From contig CALFWV010000066.1 in the NCBI GenBank assembly GCA_937927825.1, positions 1 through 32,632 of the forward strand: 32,632 bases of DNA, given 5' to 3'. The stretch is from an uncultured Caulobacterales bacterium. Its GTDB lineage: Bacteria > Pseudomonadota > Alphaproteobacteria > Caulobacterales > Maricaulaceae. Below are positions 20,664 through 29,352 of the stretch, piece by piece. The stretch's first letter is position 1. Each line of letters opens with the position of its first letter. Under the pieces are notes generated by a model. That model searched no databases. It saw nothing but the letters and a program-made list of their open reading frames with translations, and was not told where the DNA came from. Both the position numbers and the translations under genes were made by a program.

Positions 20664-20686
20664 CTTTTCGCTTGAACGGCGAAAAG
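20664..20686 (+). promoter_or_regulatory. Hairpin in 5' leader of the Pro/Glu-rich gene
   Basis: CTTTTCGC-ttgaacg-GCGAAAAG, perfect 8-bp stem ending 11 nt before the GTG start at 20698. Confidence 0.55.
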
Positions 20687-20697
20687 AGTGGCAGAAC

Positions 20698-22365
20698 GTG
20701 CAGCCCACCAAATATAGAGATGCGAGCTTTTCGCCCTATCATGATGAGGATCGTCTTTCAGACTTTCTTGATGATGATGCTCAACGCCTCACCGCCAATG
20801 CCGCCGTCGTATTTTTGGTCCATCTAGGGCTTGTATTGTCCATGTCAGGCAATTTTATTGTGCCGGATCTCAAACCCCCACCCCCGCCGGAGGCCGTCAC
20901 CGTTGAAATTGTGACATTTGAGCCCCAGCCGGAACCTGAAGTCGAAACCGCGCCTGTCATTATCGAAGCTGCGCCCACCGCGCCGCCGCCTGCGCCTGTC
21001 CCAAAACCTCAACCGACTCCGCAACCCCAGCCCGCGCCCACGCCGCCCACGCCAGAGCCAGAACCGCTCCCTGAACCAGAACCGGAGCCGCTACCAGAGC
21101 CTGAACCAGAGCCTGTTCTCACACCACCCCCGCCACCCGAAATTTTAGTTCAGCCTGAGACGGTGGAACCTGAACCATTACCCGAACCGGAGCCTTTGCC
21201 GGAGCCGCTACCCGAGCCTCTTCCGGAACCCGAGCCGACCATTGAGTTTTTCGAGCCCCTACCCGAGCCGGTACCTGAACCCGAACCGATTCCGGAACCC
21301 ATTATCGAATTTTTCGAGCCGATTCCCGAACCTGAACTGGACCCTGAGCCGATTATTGAATTTTTCGAGCCGGACCCGTTAGAGAGTGAGCCTTTGCCTG
21401 AATTGCCCGTGGTTCAGCCAGATGTGCCCCCCACTCCAGGGATTATTGAGGCTGAACCGCTGCCCGAGTTAATCGAGCCGGAACCCTTGCCGCCTGAAAT
21501 AATTTTGGAACCTTTACCTGACATCGTGCCGCAGTCGGCCCCTAGACCCTTGCCCGAAATATTGCCGGAACGTGAGCCCGAACCCCTTCCGGAGCCGGAC
21601 CTTATCATTACGGCGCCGACCATTCTTGCCTCACCGGATGCACCCGAAAGCCGCGAGGAACAGCGTCGCGCGGTACCGCAAGAACAGAGCGACCCCTTCA
21701 TGGATCTTATCAAGCGCGATAATAATTCAAGTTTGGATGACCCTATCATTACCCCGCCGCGCGGCGGGGGCAATCAAGGCCCAATCAGCCAAGGCGGCAG
21801 TATTGCAAGGCCGCCGGGCGGCGGCACACAAATCGGACGTACGAACCCGGGCGCGGGAGGCTGGAGCCTCGGCCCGCAATCTGTAGGGCCCGGAGCGGCC
21901 TATGAGGGCATAAATTTGGATATTCGCTGCCGTGAGGAGGGCCGCACCCATAGTGACTGTCCGGAATATCTTAAAAAATTCAGAGGACGGGATAGAACGG
22001 GGCGCGAGAGTTTTGACGGTATGGCAGGCACGGGAACCGATCGCGGCAACCGGATTACGGACTCTCGTTCGATACCGTCGCGAAGCGAATTGGGCCTGAA
22101 TATTGGCGACCCGTCCGTGAATAGTGGAGGCCCCTCCACAAATGTTTTGGACTTTGGGGATACGAATTTTGATCGGGAGTTTTTAAACAGACCTATAGAG
22201 ACAGAACCGCCCGCGCCCGGATTGCTAGGGATATCCGGAGCCTCTGACTCTAAGGCCCCAACCAATGACTGGCTGTTGCAAACTCCGCCGCTGGCCCCAA
22301 CTGAGGCAGACCCGGATGAGGATGATTCATTGGATTGGATTCTGGACAAATTACCGGAAGAATAG
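20698..22365 (+). CDS. TonB/TolA-like Pro/Glu-rich membrane-anchored protein
   Basis: 555 aa, GTG start; N-terminal [19 protein letters not shown] followed by [22 protein letters not shown] and a long (P/E/L) repeat tract; C-terminal [30 protein letters not shown]. Confidence 0.75.
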   Translation: MQPTKYRDASFSPYHDEDRLSDFLDDDAQRLTANAAVVFLVHLGLVLSMSGNFIVPDLKPPPPPEAVTVEIVTFEPQPEPEVETAPVIIEAAPTAPPPAPVPKPQPTPQPQPAPTPPTPEPEPLPEPEPEPLPEPEPEPVLTPPPPPEILVQPETVEPEPLPEPEPLPEPLPEPLPEPEPTIEFFEPLPEPVPEPEPIPEPIIEFFEPIPEPELDPEPIIEFFEPDPLESEPLPELPVVQPDVPPTPGIIEAEPLPELIEPEPLPPEIILEPLPDIVPQSAPRPLPEILPEREPEPLPEPDLIITAPTILASPDAPESREEQRRAVPQEQSDPFMDLIKRDNNSSLDDPIITPPRGGGNQGPISQGGSIARPPGGGTQIGRTNPGAGGWSLGPQSVGPGAAYEGINLDIRCREEGRTHSDCPEYLKKFRGRDRTGRESFDGMAGTGTDRGNRITDSRSIPSRSELGLNIGDPSVNSGGPSTNVLDFGDTNFDREFLNRPIETEPPAPGLLGISGASDSKAPTNDWLLQTPPLAPTEADPDEDDSLDWILDKLPEE

Positions 22366-22386
22366 ACCCCGGAGAGACGAGGACAG

Positions 22387-22902
22387 TTAAGGCTCAACCA
22401 TTTGGGCCAGGCCTTCGGTAGCCCGTACCAAAGCCTGCCGCGTTGCCGCTTTCTGCCGTAAGGACGCCACCCGGCTGAGATAAGGAAATCCCCCCAAATC
22501 CCGTTTGGCCTCAATGAGAAAATTAGCGCCTGTTTCGGCCTCGCTCAACGCCAAAGAAATTTCCTGTTCCCCCAACCTCCCAATCGTTTTCACCAAAACA
22601 AAACGCCCCGGGTCAGTTTGCAAAATTTCCAGAGACCCAAAATTTTCGCCCGCTTGCCAAGCCGCCGTCTGACCGGCTTCCACATCTGCGCCGCCAAAAA
22701 CCCATTCGCTATCAGGGCCGCCGACTCCGGCCCATTCCGGGTAAGAGCGCAGATCAGAAATAATTTCGTAAACGCTCAAGACATCGCTATCCAAAACGAC
22801 GCTCGCATCGACACGCTGTTGGGCCGGCATAAATGCCCCGAGAATACACACGCCAATGAACACGCAAAGTATAAGAGCGATACTGCGGAAAAGCCATTTC
22901 AT
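22387..22902 (-). CDS. SRPBCC-like (START/polyketide cyclase fold) protein with N-terminal TM segment
   Basis: 171 aa; LFRSIALILCVFIGVCILGAFMP; RVDASVVLDSDVLSVYEIISDLRSYPEWAGVGG. Confidence 0.7.
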   Translation of the reverse strand: MKWLFRSIALILCVFIGVCILGAFMPAQQRVDASVVLDSDVLSVYEIISDLRSYPEWAGVGGPDSEWVFGGADVEAGQTAAWQAGENFGSLEILQTDPGRFVLVKTIGRLGEQEISLALSEAETGANFLIEAKRDLGGFPYLSRVASLRQKAATRQALVRATEGLAQMVEP

Positions 22903-22997
22903 GGGTTTACCTTAACCCGTGATGACATGCGGTACCATGAAAAACGGATTGCGACCTCGCAGCAGTCCAGCCATAGGGTAAACAGGGAGAAAGATTT

Positions 22998-24533
22998 ATG
23001 CCGCTTCATTTGATTTTCGCCGACTCCGAGCCATCCATTATGATGGAGTTTGGCGGGCTGGCCATGTCAGGACTGACGCTTTTGGGCTCTCTGTTTTTGT
23101 TTATGGTTGGGCTAGGCGTTCTCGCCGCCGCTATCATGTTTGTGATTGATATCACGCAAACCAAATCCGCTGTTCGCCGGAATTACCCCGTCATCGGCCG
23201 ATTCCGGACTGTCTTCTCCCATCTCGGTGAATTTTTTCGACAGTATTTTTTCGCATTAGATCGAGAAGAGATGCCGTTTAATCGCGCAGAACGTCAATGG
23301 GTAGATCATGTCTGTGAAGATGGTACTGATGTTGTACCATTTGGATCAACAAAAGTCCTCGACCCGGGAACACCTATTTTTGCAAATGGGCTTTTCCCGA
23401 AATTAGAGGATGATTTTCCGCCCAAGCCTGACTTCATCATTGGCCCTCAGACGCGCAGACCTTACGCGCCCGGATCGTTATTTAATATATCCGCCATGAG
23501 TTATGGCAGCCTCTCAAAGCCCGCAATCCAAGCACTCTCACGCGGGGCGGCGCTCTCCAATTGCTATTTAAATACGGGCGAAGGGGGCGTATCTCCCTAT
23601 CACCTCGAAGGCGGATGCGATATCATCTATCAATTGGGCACGGCTAAATTTGGAGCGCGCAATTCCGATGCAACGCTAAATGAAGACAAGCTGCGCAAAG
23701 TGTGTGAAAATCCGCACATTCGCATGATGGAGATTAAGCTGTCTCAAGGGGCGAAACCCGGCAAAGGCGGAATTTTGCCTGCAAAAAAGGTCAATGCTGA
23801 GATTGCGGAAATCAGAGGCATTGAAGAAGGTAAAAGCGCATTATCGCCAAACCGCCATGTTGATGCAGGCACATCAGACGAGTTGCTGGATTTAATTCAT
23901 CAAGTCAGGGAAACGTCAGGCCTGCCCACAGGCATCAAATTATGCGTTGGTCAAGTCAGGCCCATTATTGAACTCTTCCAAGCCATTAAAGCGCGCGGCG
24001 ATGCCTCTGCCCCCGACTATATTGTTGTCGATGGCGGTGACGGGGGAACCGGAGCGGCCCCGCTCCCTCTCATTGATAATACGGGCCTTACGGTCAGAGA
24101 GAGCCTGCCTTTGATTGATGATCTTTTGAGAGAATTTGACCTGCGCGAGCGCGTTAAAATCGTCGCCTCGGGCAAACTCATAACCTCCGCTGATGTAGCT
24201 TGGGCCTTTTGTGCCGGGGCAGACCTGGTCAATAACGCCCGTGGTTTCATGTTCGCACTTGGCTGTATTCAAGCGCTGAAATGCGACAAGAACACCTGTC
24301 CGACGGGAATTACAACGCATAATCCGCGGCTTCAGAAAGGCCTGGACCCTGCCAATAAGGCCGTTCGTGTCCATAATTATATTAAGAATATTATCAAAGA
24401 AGTAGAAATTATCGCCCATGCCTGCGGCGTGGACGAACCTCGAGAGTTACAGCGCGAACATCTGATGATTGTGCAAGCCTCGGGCCGGTCCAAGCCCTTT
24501 GATCAGGTTTGGGACCGCTCTCGATATAGCTGA
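22998..24533 (+). CDS. FMN-binding glutamate synthase family protein, membrane-anchored
   Basis: 511 aa; FNISAMSYGSLSKPAIQALSRGAALSNCYLNTGEGG; IKLSQGAKPGKGGILPAKKV; VDGGDGGTGAAP; CDKNTCPTGITTHNP; N-terminal hydrophobic segment. Confidence 0.93.
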   Translation: MPLHLIFADSEPSIMMEFGGLAMSGLTLLGSLFLFMVGLGVLAAAIMFVIDITQTKSAVRRNYPVIGRFRTVFSHLGEFFRQYFFALDREEMPFNRAERQWVDHVCEDGTDVVPFGSTKVLDPGTPIFANGLFPKLEDDFPPKPDFIIGPQTRRPYAPGSLFNISAMSYGSLSKPAIQALSRGAALSNCYLNTGEGGVSPYHLEGGCDIIYQLGTAKFGARNSDATLNEDKLRKVCENPHIRMMEIKLSQGAKPGKGGILPAKKVNAEIAEIRGIEEGKSALSPNRHVDAGTSDELLDLIHQVRETSGLPTGIKLCVGQVRPIIELFQAIKARGDASAPDYIVVDGGDGGTGAAPLPLIDNTGLTVRESLPLIDDLLREFDLRERVKIVASGKLITSADVAWAFCAGADLVNNARGFMFALGCIQALKCDKNTCPTGITTHNPRLQKGLDPANKAVRVHNYIKNIIKEVEIIAHACGVDEPRELQREHLMIVQASGRSKPFDQVWDRSRYS

Positions 24534-24538
24534 TTGCT

Positions 24539-25306
24539 TTAAGCGTATTTTTCACCGAGATAAACGCGGCGGACATCCGGGTTCGCTCTGATTTCATCTG
24601 GAGTGCCTTCGAATAGCGCTTCACCTTGGAACAGGATGGAGGCGCGGTCGACAATATCCAGTGTTTCGCGGACCCGATGATCCGTGATCAAAATGCCGAT
24701 TCCGCGTTTTTTCAGATAAAGTACGAGTTCAGAAATATCCGCAATGGCAATCGGGTCGATCCCCGTGAACGGCTCATCCAAAAGGATAAAACTAGGACGG
24801 CTGGCCAAGGCGCGGGCGATTTCGACGCGGCGGCGCTCTCCGCCCGATAAAGCCAGAGCCGGAGATTTTCGGATGTGCCCGATATTAAGTTCATCCAGAA
24901 GCGCAGAGACATTATCATCCCATTTACTGCGGTCTTTTTCGGTCAACTGAACAACGGCTTTGATGTTTTCTTCGACCGTCAATCCGCGGAAAATTGATTG
25001 TTCTTGCGGGAGGTAACCAACCCCCAAACGCGCGCGTTGATACATCGGTAGTTTGGTAATATCTTGACCATCCAAAGAGATAGATCCGCGATCTGCCTCA
25101 ATCAGGCCCATAATCATATAGAAACTGGTCGTCTTACCTGCCCCGTTCGGTCCCATCAGCGCGACAACTTCACCGCGCTGCACCGTCAAGGTGATATCTT
25201 TCACGACGACACGGCCGCGGTAAGCTTTACCGATACTATTGGCAGCCAAGCCTGTCGCCGGGGGCGTGATAATCTTTGGCTTTAATCCTGGATCCGCTTC
25301 AGCCAT
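24539..25306 (-). CDS. lptB: LPS export ABC transporter ATP-binding protein
   Basis: 255 aa; Walker A MGPNGAGKTTSFYMIMGL; signature LSGGERRRVEIARALA; Walker B FILLDEPFTGIDPIA; LGVGYLPQEQSIFRGLTVEENI. Confidence 0.96.
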   Translation of the reverse strand: MAEADPGLKPKIITPPATGLAANSIGKAYRGRVVVKDITLTVQRGEVVALMGPNGAGKTTSFYMIMGLIEADRGSISLDGQDITKLPMYQRARLGVGYLPQEQSIFRGLTVEENIKAVVQLTEKDRSKWDDNVSALLDELNIGHIRKSPALALSGGERRRVEIARALASRPSFILLDEPFTGIDPIAIADISELVLYLKKRGIGILITDHRVRETLDIVDRASILFQGEALFEGTPDEIRANPDVRRVYLGEKYA

Positions 25307-25836
25307 TAGTTTGTGCCTTGCGCCGTATTGGTTGATCGAATGAGAATTGAAACACGCCGCCCTTTACCGCATTTTCGCCCTTCGCAATTACCTGCGACTT
25401 TAGCTTCGCGCGTTTGAAGATTATAATTTAAAACCCTGCCGGTGACGACACTGTCATCTTGCAAAAGTACGACATCACCGGTGACAACAAAACTTTCATC
25501 GGCGCGCGTATAAACACCTTTATCGCCACGCACTTCTTGATCCGGTGTGATATAATAGAAATTTCCGGTCGCGACCATTCGCGTAAATCCGCTGGTTGCA
25601 ATAAGCCCGTTACCGCCGCCTTCGGTGTAAATCTCTACTTTGTCAGCCAAAAGACGGACATCACCCTGACGAATATCTGCTTGCCCGGTCAGGGTGATGA
25701 CGCCGTTCGCGGTAAAGGCGTCATCCGCATTCAGAATCGTCGGCGCGGAGCTATCGGCTGAAAACTGCGCAAATGCCGTTGAAGGCACGGTCAAAAGCGC
25801 GGCAGAGACAAAGAGGGCGGAGAGAAAAGACTTCAT
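25306..25836 (-). CDS. lptA: LptA/OstA family periplasmic LPS-transport protein
   Basis: Start MKSFLSALFVSAALLTVPSTAFA; OstA-like repeats ADIRQGDVRLLADKVEIY...RMVATGNFYYITPDQEVRGDKGVYTRADESFVVTGDVVLLQDDSVVTGRVLNYN; TAATG overlap with lptB. Confidence 0.88.
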   Translation of the reverse strand: MKSFLSALFVSAALLTVPSTAFAQFSADSSAPTILNADDAFTANGVITLTGQADIRQGDVRLLADKVEIYTEGGGNGLIATSGFTRMVATGNFYYITPDQEVRGDKGVYTRADESFVVTGDVVLLQDDSVVTGRVLNYNLQTREAKVAGNCEGRKCGKGRRVSILIRSTNTAQGTN

Positions 25837-25846
25837 GTGAAACATC

Positions 25847-26989
25847 CTAATTATCAGCGCCTGGCAAAATAATTTGCGTCCGCCCGTTTCCATTACAATC
25901 GCGGCCTTGGCAATCACCTAAGAAGCGAATTCTGCCCGTCTTCGTATTATATGTCATCTTTTCAGACCTAACACGATTTCCGCCGGGTTGAATGACCACC
26001 ACATCGCCCGTAACCGTCATAAGGTTTCTTTCCCGCTCGTAAACGCCCTTGCGGCCCCGAATATCATTTTCGTCCGTCTTATATCTGAAATTTCCGGTCG
26101 CCACGATTTTTCGCACGGCGCCCAACTTTACGCTGCCTGTATCAGACCCGCCATTCTCCCGAATGCGAAAAACATCCATTTGATCAGAGGTGATAACGGC
26201 CCCGTCTTGCACCACGCGCACGCCGCCGCGAAGGTCGGTTTTATCGCCTTGGTAAATGCCCCTGTCGGCCTTCACATTAATGGGACCGTCGCCGCCAAAC
26301 CCAAAGCTGGACCCATCCGAGGCGCTTTGCGGCCTTCGCGTCAAATCTGCCGTCATACCGTCTTTGAAAATGAAGGTCCGATAACCGTCCTCAATCGCGT
26401 AACTTTCGCCAGCCACTTTTCCAAAAGCCCCATTGCAGACAATTGCTTTGTCGCCTTCAATCCGTTTCTCGACATTAAAAATCCGAGCATGCGTTGTATC
26501 ACAACTGTTACCATCATCGGTTTCAAGATAGACATCATTTTCGAGTTCGAGAATTTTATCCATATCATTATAGGAGCCCGCCTTGGCGATTACGGAACTA
26601 TTCGCGGCGCCCTCGTCCCGAATGAAATCCAGTGCCGGGTTCGTCAAAAGCACCGTATTCAAATCGTTTCTCCGGCGAATGGCCGTATCCGCGTTTAGGT
26701 AAAACGGCAGGCCATCACTCGTACGGCCGGAATAGCGGACATTAGACATTTTCACGCTTTCGGTCGGATCACTTACAAACTCCGTACCGCCACGGTCAGA
26801 CAGAAATTGCCAAATTAAGATACCGACAAGCACTGCCGAAAGCCCCATCAAAATATAGCGCAAAGCTTTAATACGCCGCGTATGTGCATGCGCCGCTTCA
26901 AGCGTAAGCGCCCTTTTGGGCTCCCAGAGGCCGAGATCTTCTGATGCACGGCGATCAGAAGCTGTGGATATCGTAGCAGTCGCTGTCAT
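25847..26989 (-). CDS. lptC: LptC fused to an LptA-like C-terminal domain
   Basis: 380 aa; N-terminal TM IKALRYILMGLSAVLVGILIW and LptC-like region; C-terminal half NVKADRGIYQGDKTDLRGGVRVVQDGAVITSDQMDVF...KIVATGNFRYKTDENDIRGRKGVYERERNLMTVTGDVVVI aligns by eye to the downstream LptA. Confidence 0.85.
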   Translation of the reverse strand: MTATATISTASDRRASEDLGLWEPKRALTLEAAHAHTRRIKALRYILMGLSAVLVGILIWQFLSDRGGTEFVSDPTESVKMSNVRYSGRTSDGLPFYLNADTAIRRRNDLNTVLLTNPALDFIRDEGAANSSVIAKAGSYNDMDKILELENDVYLETDDGNSCDTTHARIFNVEKRIEGDKAIVCNGAFGKVAGESYAIEDGYRTFIFKDGMTADLTRRPQSASDGSSFGFGGDGPINVKADRGIYQGDKTDLRGGVRVVQDGAVITSDQMDVFRIRENGGSDTGSVKLGAVRKIVATGNFRYKTDENDIRGRKGVYERERNLMTVTGDVVVIQPGGNRVRSEKMTYNTKTGRIRFLGDCQGRDCNGNGRTQIILPGADN

Positions 26990-27079
26990 AACGTGGCGTC
27001 TCTATAGCGGGCCGTGAGCCAAGGGGCGACCTATAAAATCCGCGTCTGAAGGTTTCGTAATGCGCCCCGAATGCGCCAT

Positions 27080-27709
27080 CTAATCAGTACGGCGCATACG
27101 GTGAGAGAAAATATCAACATCTGCCCATCCCTTGAGGTCCAGTTGCGCGCGCGTCGGAAGAAACTCAAAACATCCTTGGGCTATGTCCCATCGGCCTTCC
27201 CGCATGAGGCGGCCGGATAAGATTGTTTTGAGTTGATGCAGATAGAGCACGTCTGATGCCGCATAATTCAACTGGGCTTCCGTCAATTCATCCGCCGCCC
27301 AATCTGAGGATTGTTGCTGCTTGGACAAATCGACATTGATGAGCTCTTTCGTCAAATCTTTCAGCCCGTGACGGTCTGTGTAGGTGCGCACAAGTCCCGA
27401 CGCAATCTTAGTGCAAAACACCGGAGCAACCGTAATGCCGAGGTCGCGCATCATCATCGCCACGTCAAATCTCGCGAAATGAAAAATTTTCGTCACTGAC
27501 GGGTCGGCCATCAGTTTTTTCAAATTTGGTGCATCATAACTCTCGCGGTCCATCTGTACGATATGGGCATCTCCGTCCCCGGATGACAATTGTACAAGAC
27601 AAAGCTTATCCCGAATTAGAGAGAGGCCCTGCGTCTCCGTATCCACAGCAACGGAGGACCCGAATTCGATATCGTCAGGCAAATCATTTTTATGCAAATG
27701 AACGGTCAT
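27080..27709 (-). CDS. nrnC: NrnC-type short RNase D-like 3'-5' exoribonuclease (nanoRNase)
   Basis: 209 aa; DEDD exonuclease motifs AVDTETQGL, IFHFARFDVAMM, YAASDVLYLHQL; FCTKIASGLVRTYTDRHGLKDLTKELINVDLSKQQQSSDWAA; no HRDC domain. Resembles alphaproteobacterial NrnC rather than full-length Rnd. Confidence 0.88.
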   Translation of the reverse strand: MTVHLHKNDLPDDIEFGSSVAVDTETQGLSLIRDKLCLVQLSSGDGDAHIVQMDRESYDAPNLKKLMADPSVTKIFHFARFDVAMMMRDLGITVAPVFCTKIASGLVRTYTDRHGLKDLTKELINVDLSKQQQSSDWAADELTEAQLNYAASDVLYLHQLKTILSGRLMREGRWDIAQGCFEFLPTRAQLDLKGWADVDIFSHRMRRTD

Positions 27710-27851
27710 AATGTGTCTTTCCTGAAATCGCCTTTCGCATAGGCGTGACGGACCATCTTTTCAAGTTTTCCAAGCTTTCTTTTCGAGAGAAATAGACTGT
27801 CCTGCCCGTTTTTCGGCGACGGGATGTATTTCGGCCTGCTATAGACGGATC

Positions 27852-28916
27852 ATGGACCTCCTTTCGCCCAAGCCATTAACCTCAGATATTGAACGCTATG
27901 CCGTCTTCGCAGGCAAAGACATGCGCTATGACGGACATTTATTTTTAGGCGTGACGTCGACCGGAATTTTCTGCCGTCCAGGGTGTCCGGCGAGGTTGCC
28001 GAAATTCGAAAATTCTACTTTCCATGATACTGCGGCGTGCGCCATTTCATGCGGGTTTCGAGCGTGTAAACGCTGTCATCCTGCGGGCGGCGATACAGCG
28101 TTGATTAAGGCCCTAATTACATTGGTGGAGTCAGCCCCTGATCGCAAAATCACCAATGCTACACTTTCGGCGCAGGGCTACGACCCGTCGACAGCGCGGC
28201 GTCAGTTTTTAGCTCGATTTGGGATGAGTTTCATTGATTACGCCCGCGCGCGTCGCATGGCCCTCGCAGCGAAAACTTTAGCGCGCGGCGGTACCGTTCT
28301 TGACGCTCAGCTCGACGCAGGGTTCGACAGCGCGTCAGGGTTCCGAAGTGCCTATGCAAAACATTTTGGCGCAGCCCCCGCCAAAGGGTCTGCAGAGCCG
28401 CTATTTATCGATTGGATTGAAACGCCGATGGGACGCATGATTACGATTGCCGACGACACCGCGCTGTATCTGTTAGAATTTACCGATAGAAAAAATATGC
28501 GCCGTCAGTTTGATCGCTTGAGGAAGACTCAAAATCGAGCCGTCCTGCCGGGACGCACGAAAATTACCGAGACAATAGAAACTGAACTTGCGGCCTATTT
28601 CGCGGGTAATTTGTCAGAGTTTGAAACTCCTCTGGCGACATCGGGAACAGATTTTCAGCGGCAAACCTGGGAGGCCTTGAAAACTATCCCACATGGTGAA
28701 ACCCGGTCTTATGCACAATTGGCGGAAATGATTGGGAAGCCGGCGGCTGTTCGCGCGGTCGCATCGGCCAATGCCAATAATGGACTGGCCGTCATCATAC
28801 CTTGTCACAGGGTTATCGCAAAAAATGGCGGTTTGGGCGGCTATGCAGGTGGATTGAGCCGCAAACGTCAATTGCTGGATTTAGAATCTTTGGATTTAAA
28901 ATCTAAAGAGGGGTGA
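27852..28916 (+). CDS. ada: Bifunctional Ada: methylphosphotriester sensor/AraC regulator and O6-methylguanine-DNA methyltransferase
   Basis: 354 aa; GIFCRPGCPARLP...CGFRACKRCHP metal site, HTH middle domain, active site VIIPCHRVIAKNGGLGGYAGG. Confidence 0.96.
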   Translation: MDLLSPKPLTSDIERYAVFAGKDMRYDGHLFLGVTSTGIFCRPGCPARLPKFENSTFHDTAACAISCGFRACKRCHPAGGDTALIKALITLVESAPDRKITNATLSAQGYDPSTARRQFLARFGMSFIDYARARRMALAAKTLARGGTVLDAQLDAGFDSASGFRSAYAKHFGAAPAKGSAEPLFIDWIETPMGRMITIADDTALYLLEFTDRKNMRRQFDRLRKTQNRAVLPGRTKITETIETELAAYFAGNLSEFETPLATSGTDFQRQTWEALKTIPHGETRSYAQLAEMIGKPAAVRAVASANANNGLAVIIPCHRVIAKNGGLGGYAGGLSRKRQLLDLESLDLKSKEG

Positions 28917-29352
28917 GCGTGAGCTGGGCATTGACCCCACCCGAAGACGCCGCGGTGATTAAGGCTGTATCCACATCCACCGCATAATTTGTCACCAAAT
29001 CTTCAATAACGGCATAGAACGACGACGTCGCAGCATCTTCTACCCAAAGGGTAAGCCCTCCTCCTGATTGGGGCTGAACACGAGAAAGCTCCATGCCGCG
29101 TTTGCGCGCCGCCTCAATCAAAGCGCCCCGCGTAAATTCAGCACGCGTGCCCGTCGCAGATCCCGCGTTTAATTTCGGGGCAGCCCGTAGCCAAAATTCG
29201 CGGTCCGTTTGTGCCGCTTCCAAGGCCGTCGCGCCATTTGGTCCGCTCTCTCTTGTCAAGGCAAACCATCCGGCGAAGAGCACCAGCAAACCGGCGAGTA
29301 GCAAAAGCAAAATGCGCTCTCGCGGTTCGCGGGATTGAAACCATGTCATCAT
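28903..29352 (-). CDS. gspM: Type II secretion system protein M
   Basis: 149 aa; WFQSREPRERILLLLLAGLLVLFAGWFAL; directly follows gspL with ATGA overlap. Confidence 0.85.
   Translation of the reverse strand: MMTWFQSREPRERILLLLLAGLLVLFAGWFALTRESGPNGATALEAAQTDREFWLRAAPKLNAGSATGTRAEFTRGALIEAARKRGMELSRVQPQSGGGLTLWVEDAATSSFYAVIEDLVTNYAVDVDTALITAASSGGVNAQLTLTPL

Noticed and set aside
20900-21620. Tandem CCNGARCC-like DNA repeats as a CRISPR or satellite array
   Set aside because: Repeats are coding, driven by Pro-Glu codons; no regular direct-repeat/spacer architecture.
22903-22918. GGGTT-N6-AACCC inverted repeat before the SRPBCC gene
   Set aside because: Only 5-bp arms, likely by chance.
25988-26698. 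236-aa plus-strand ORF antisense to lptC
   Set aside because: Fully overlaps a well-supported lptC/OstA-like gene and its translation shows no recognisable domain; typical shadow ORF.
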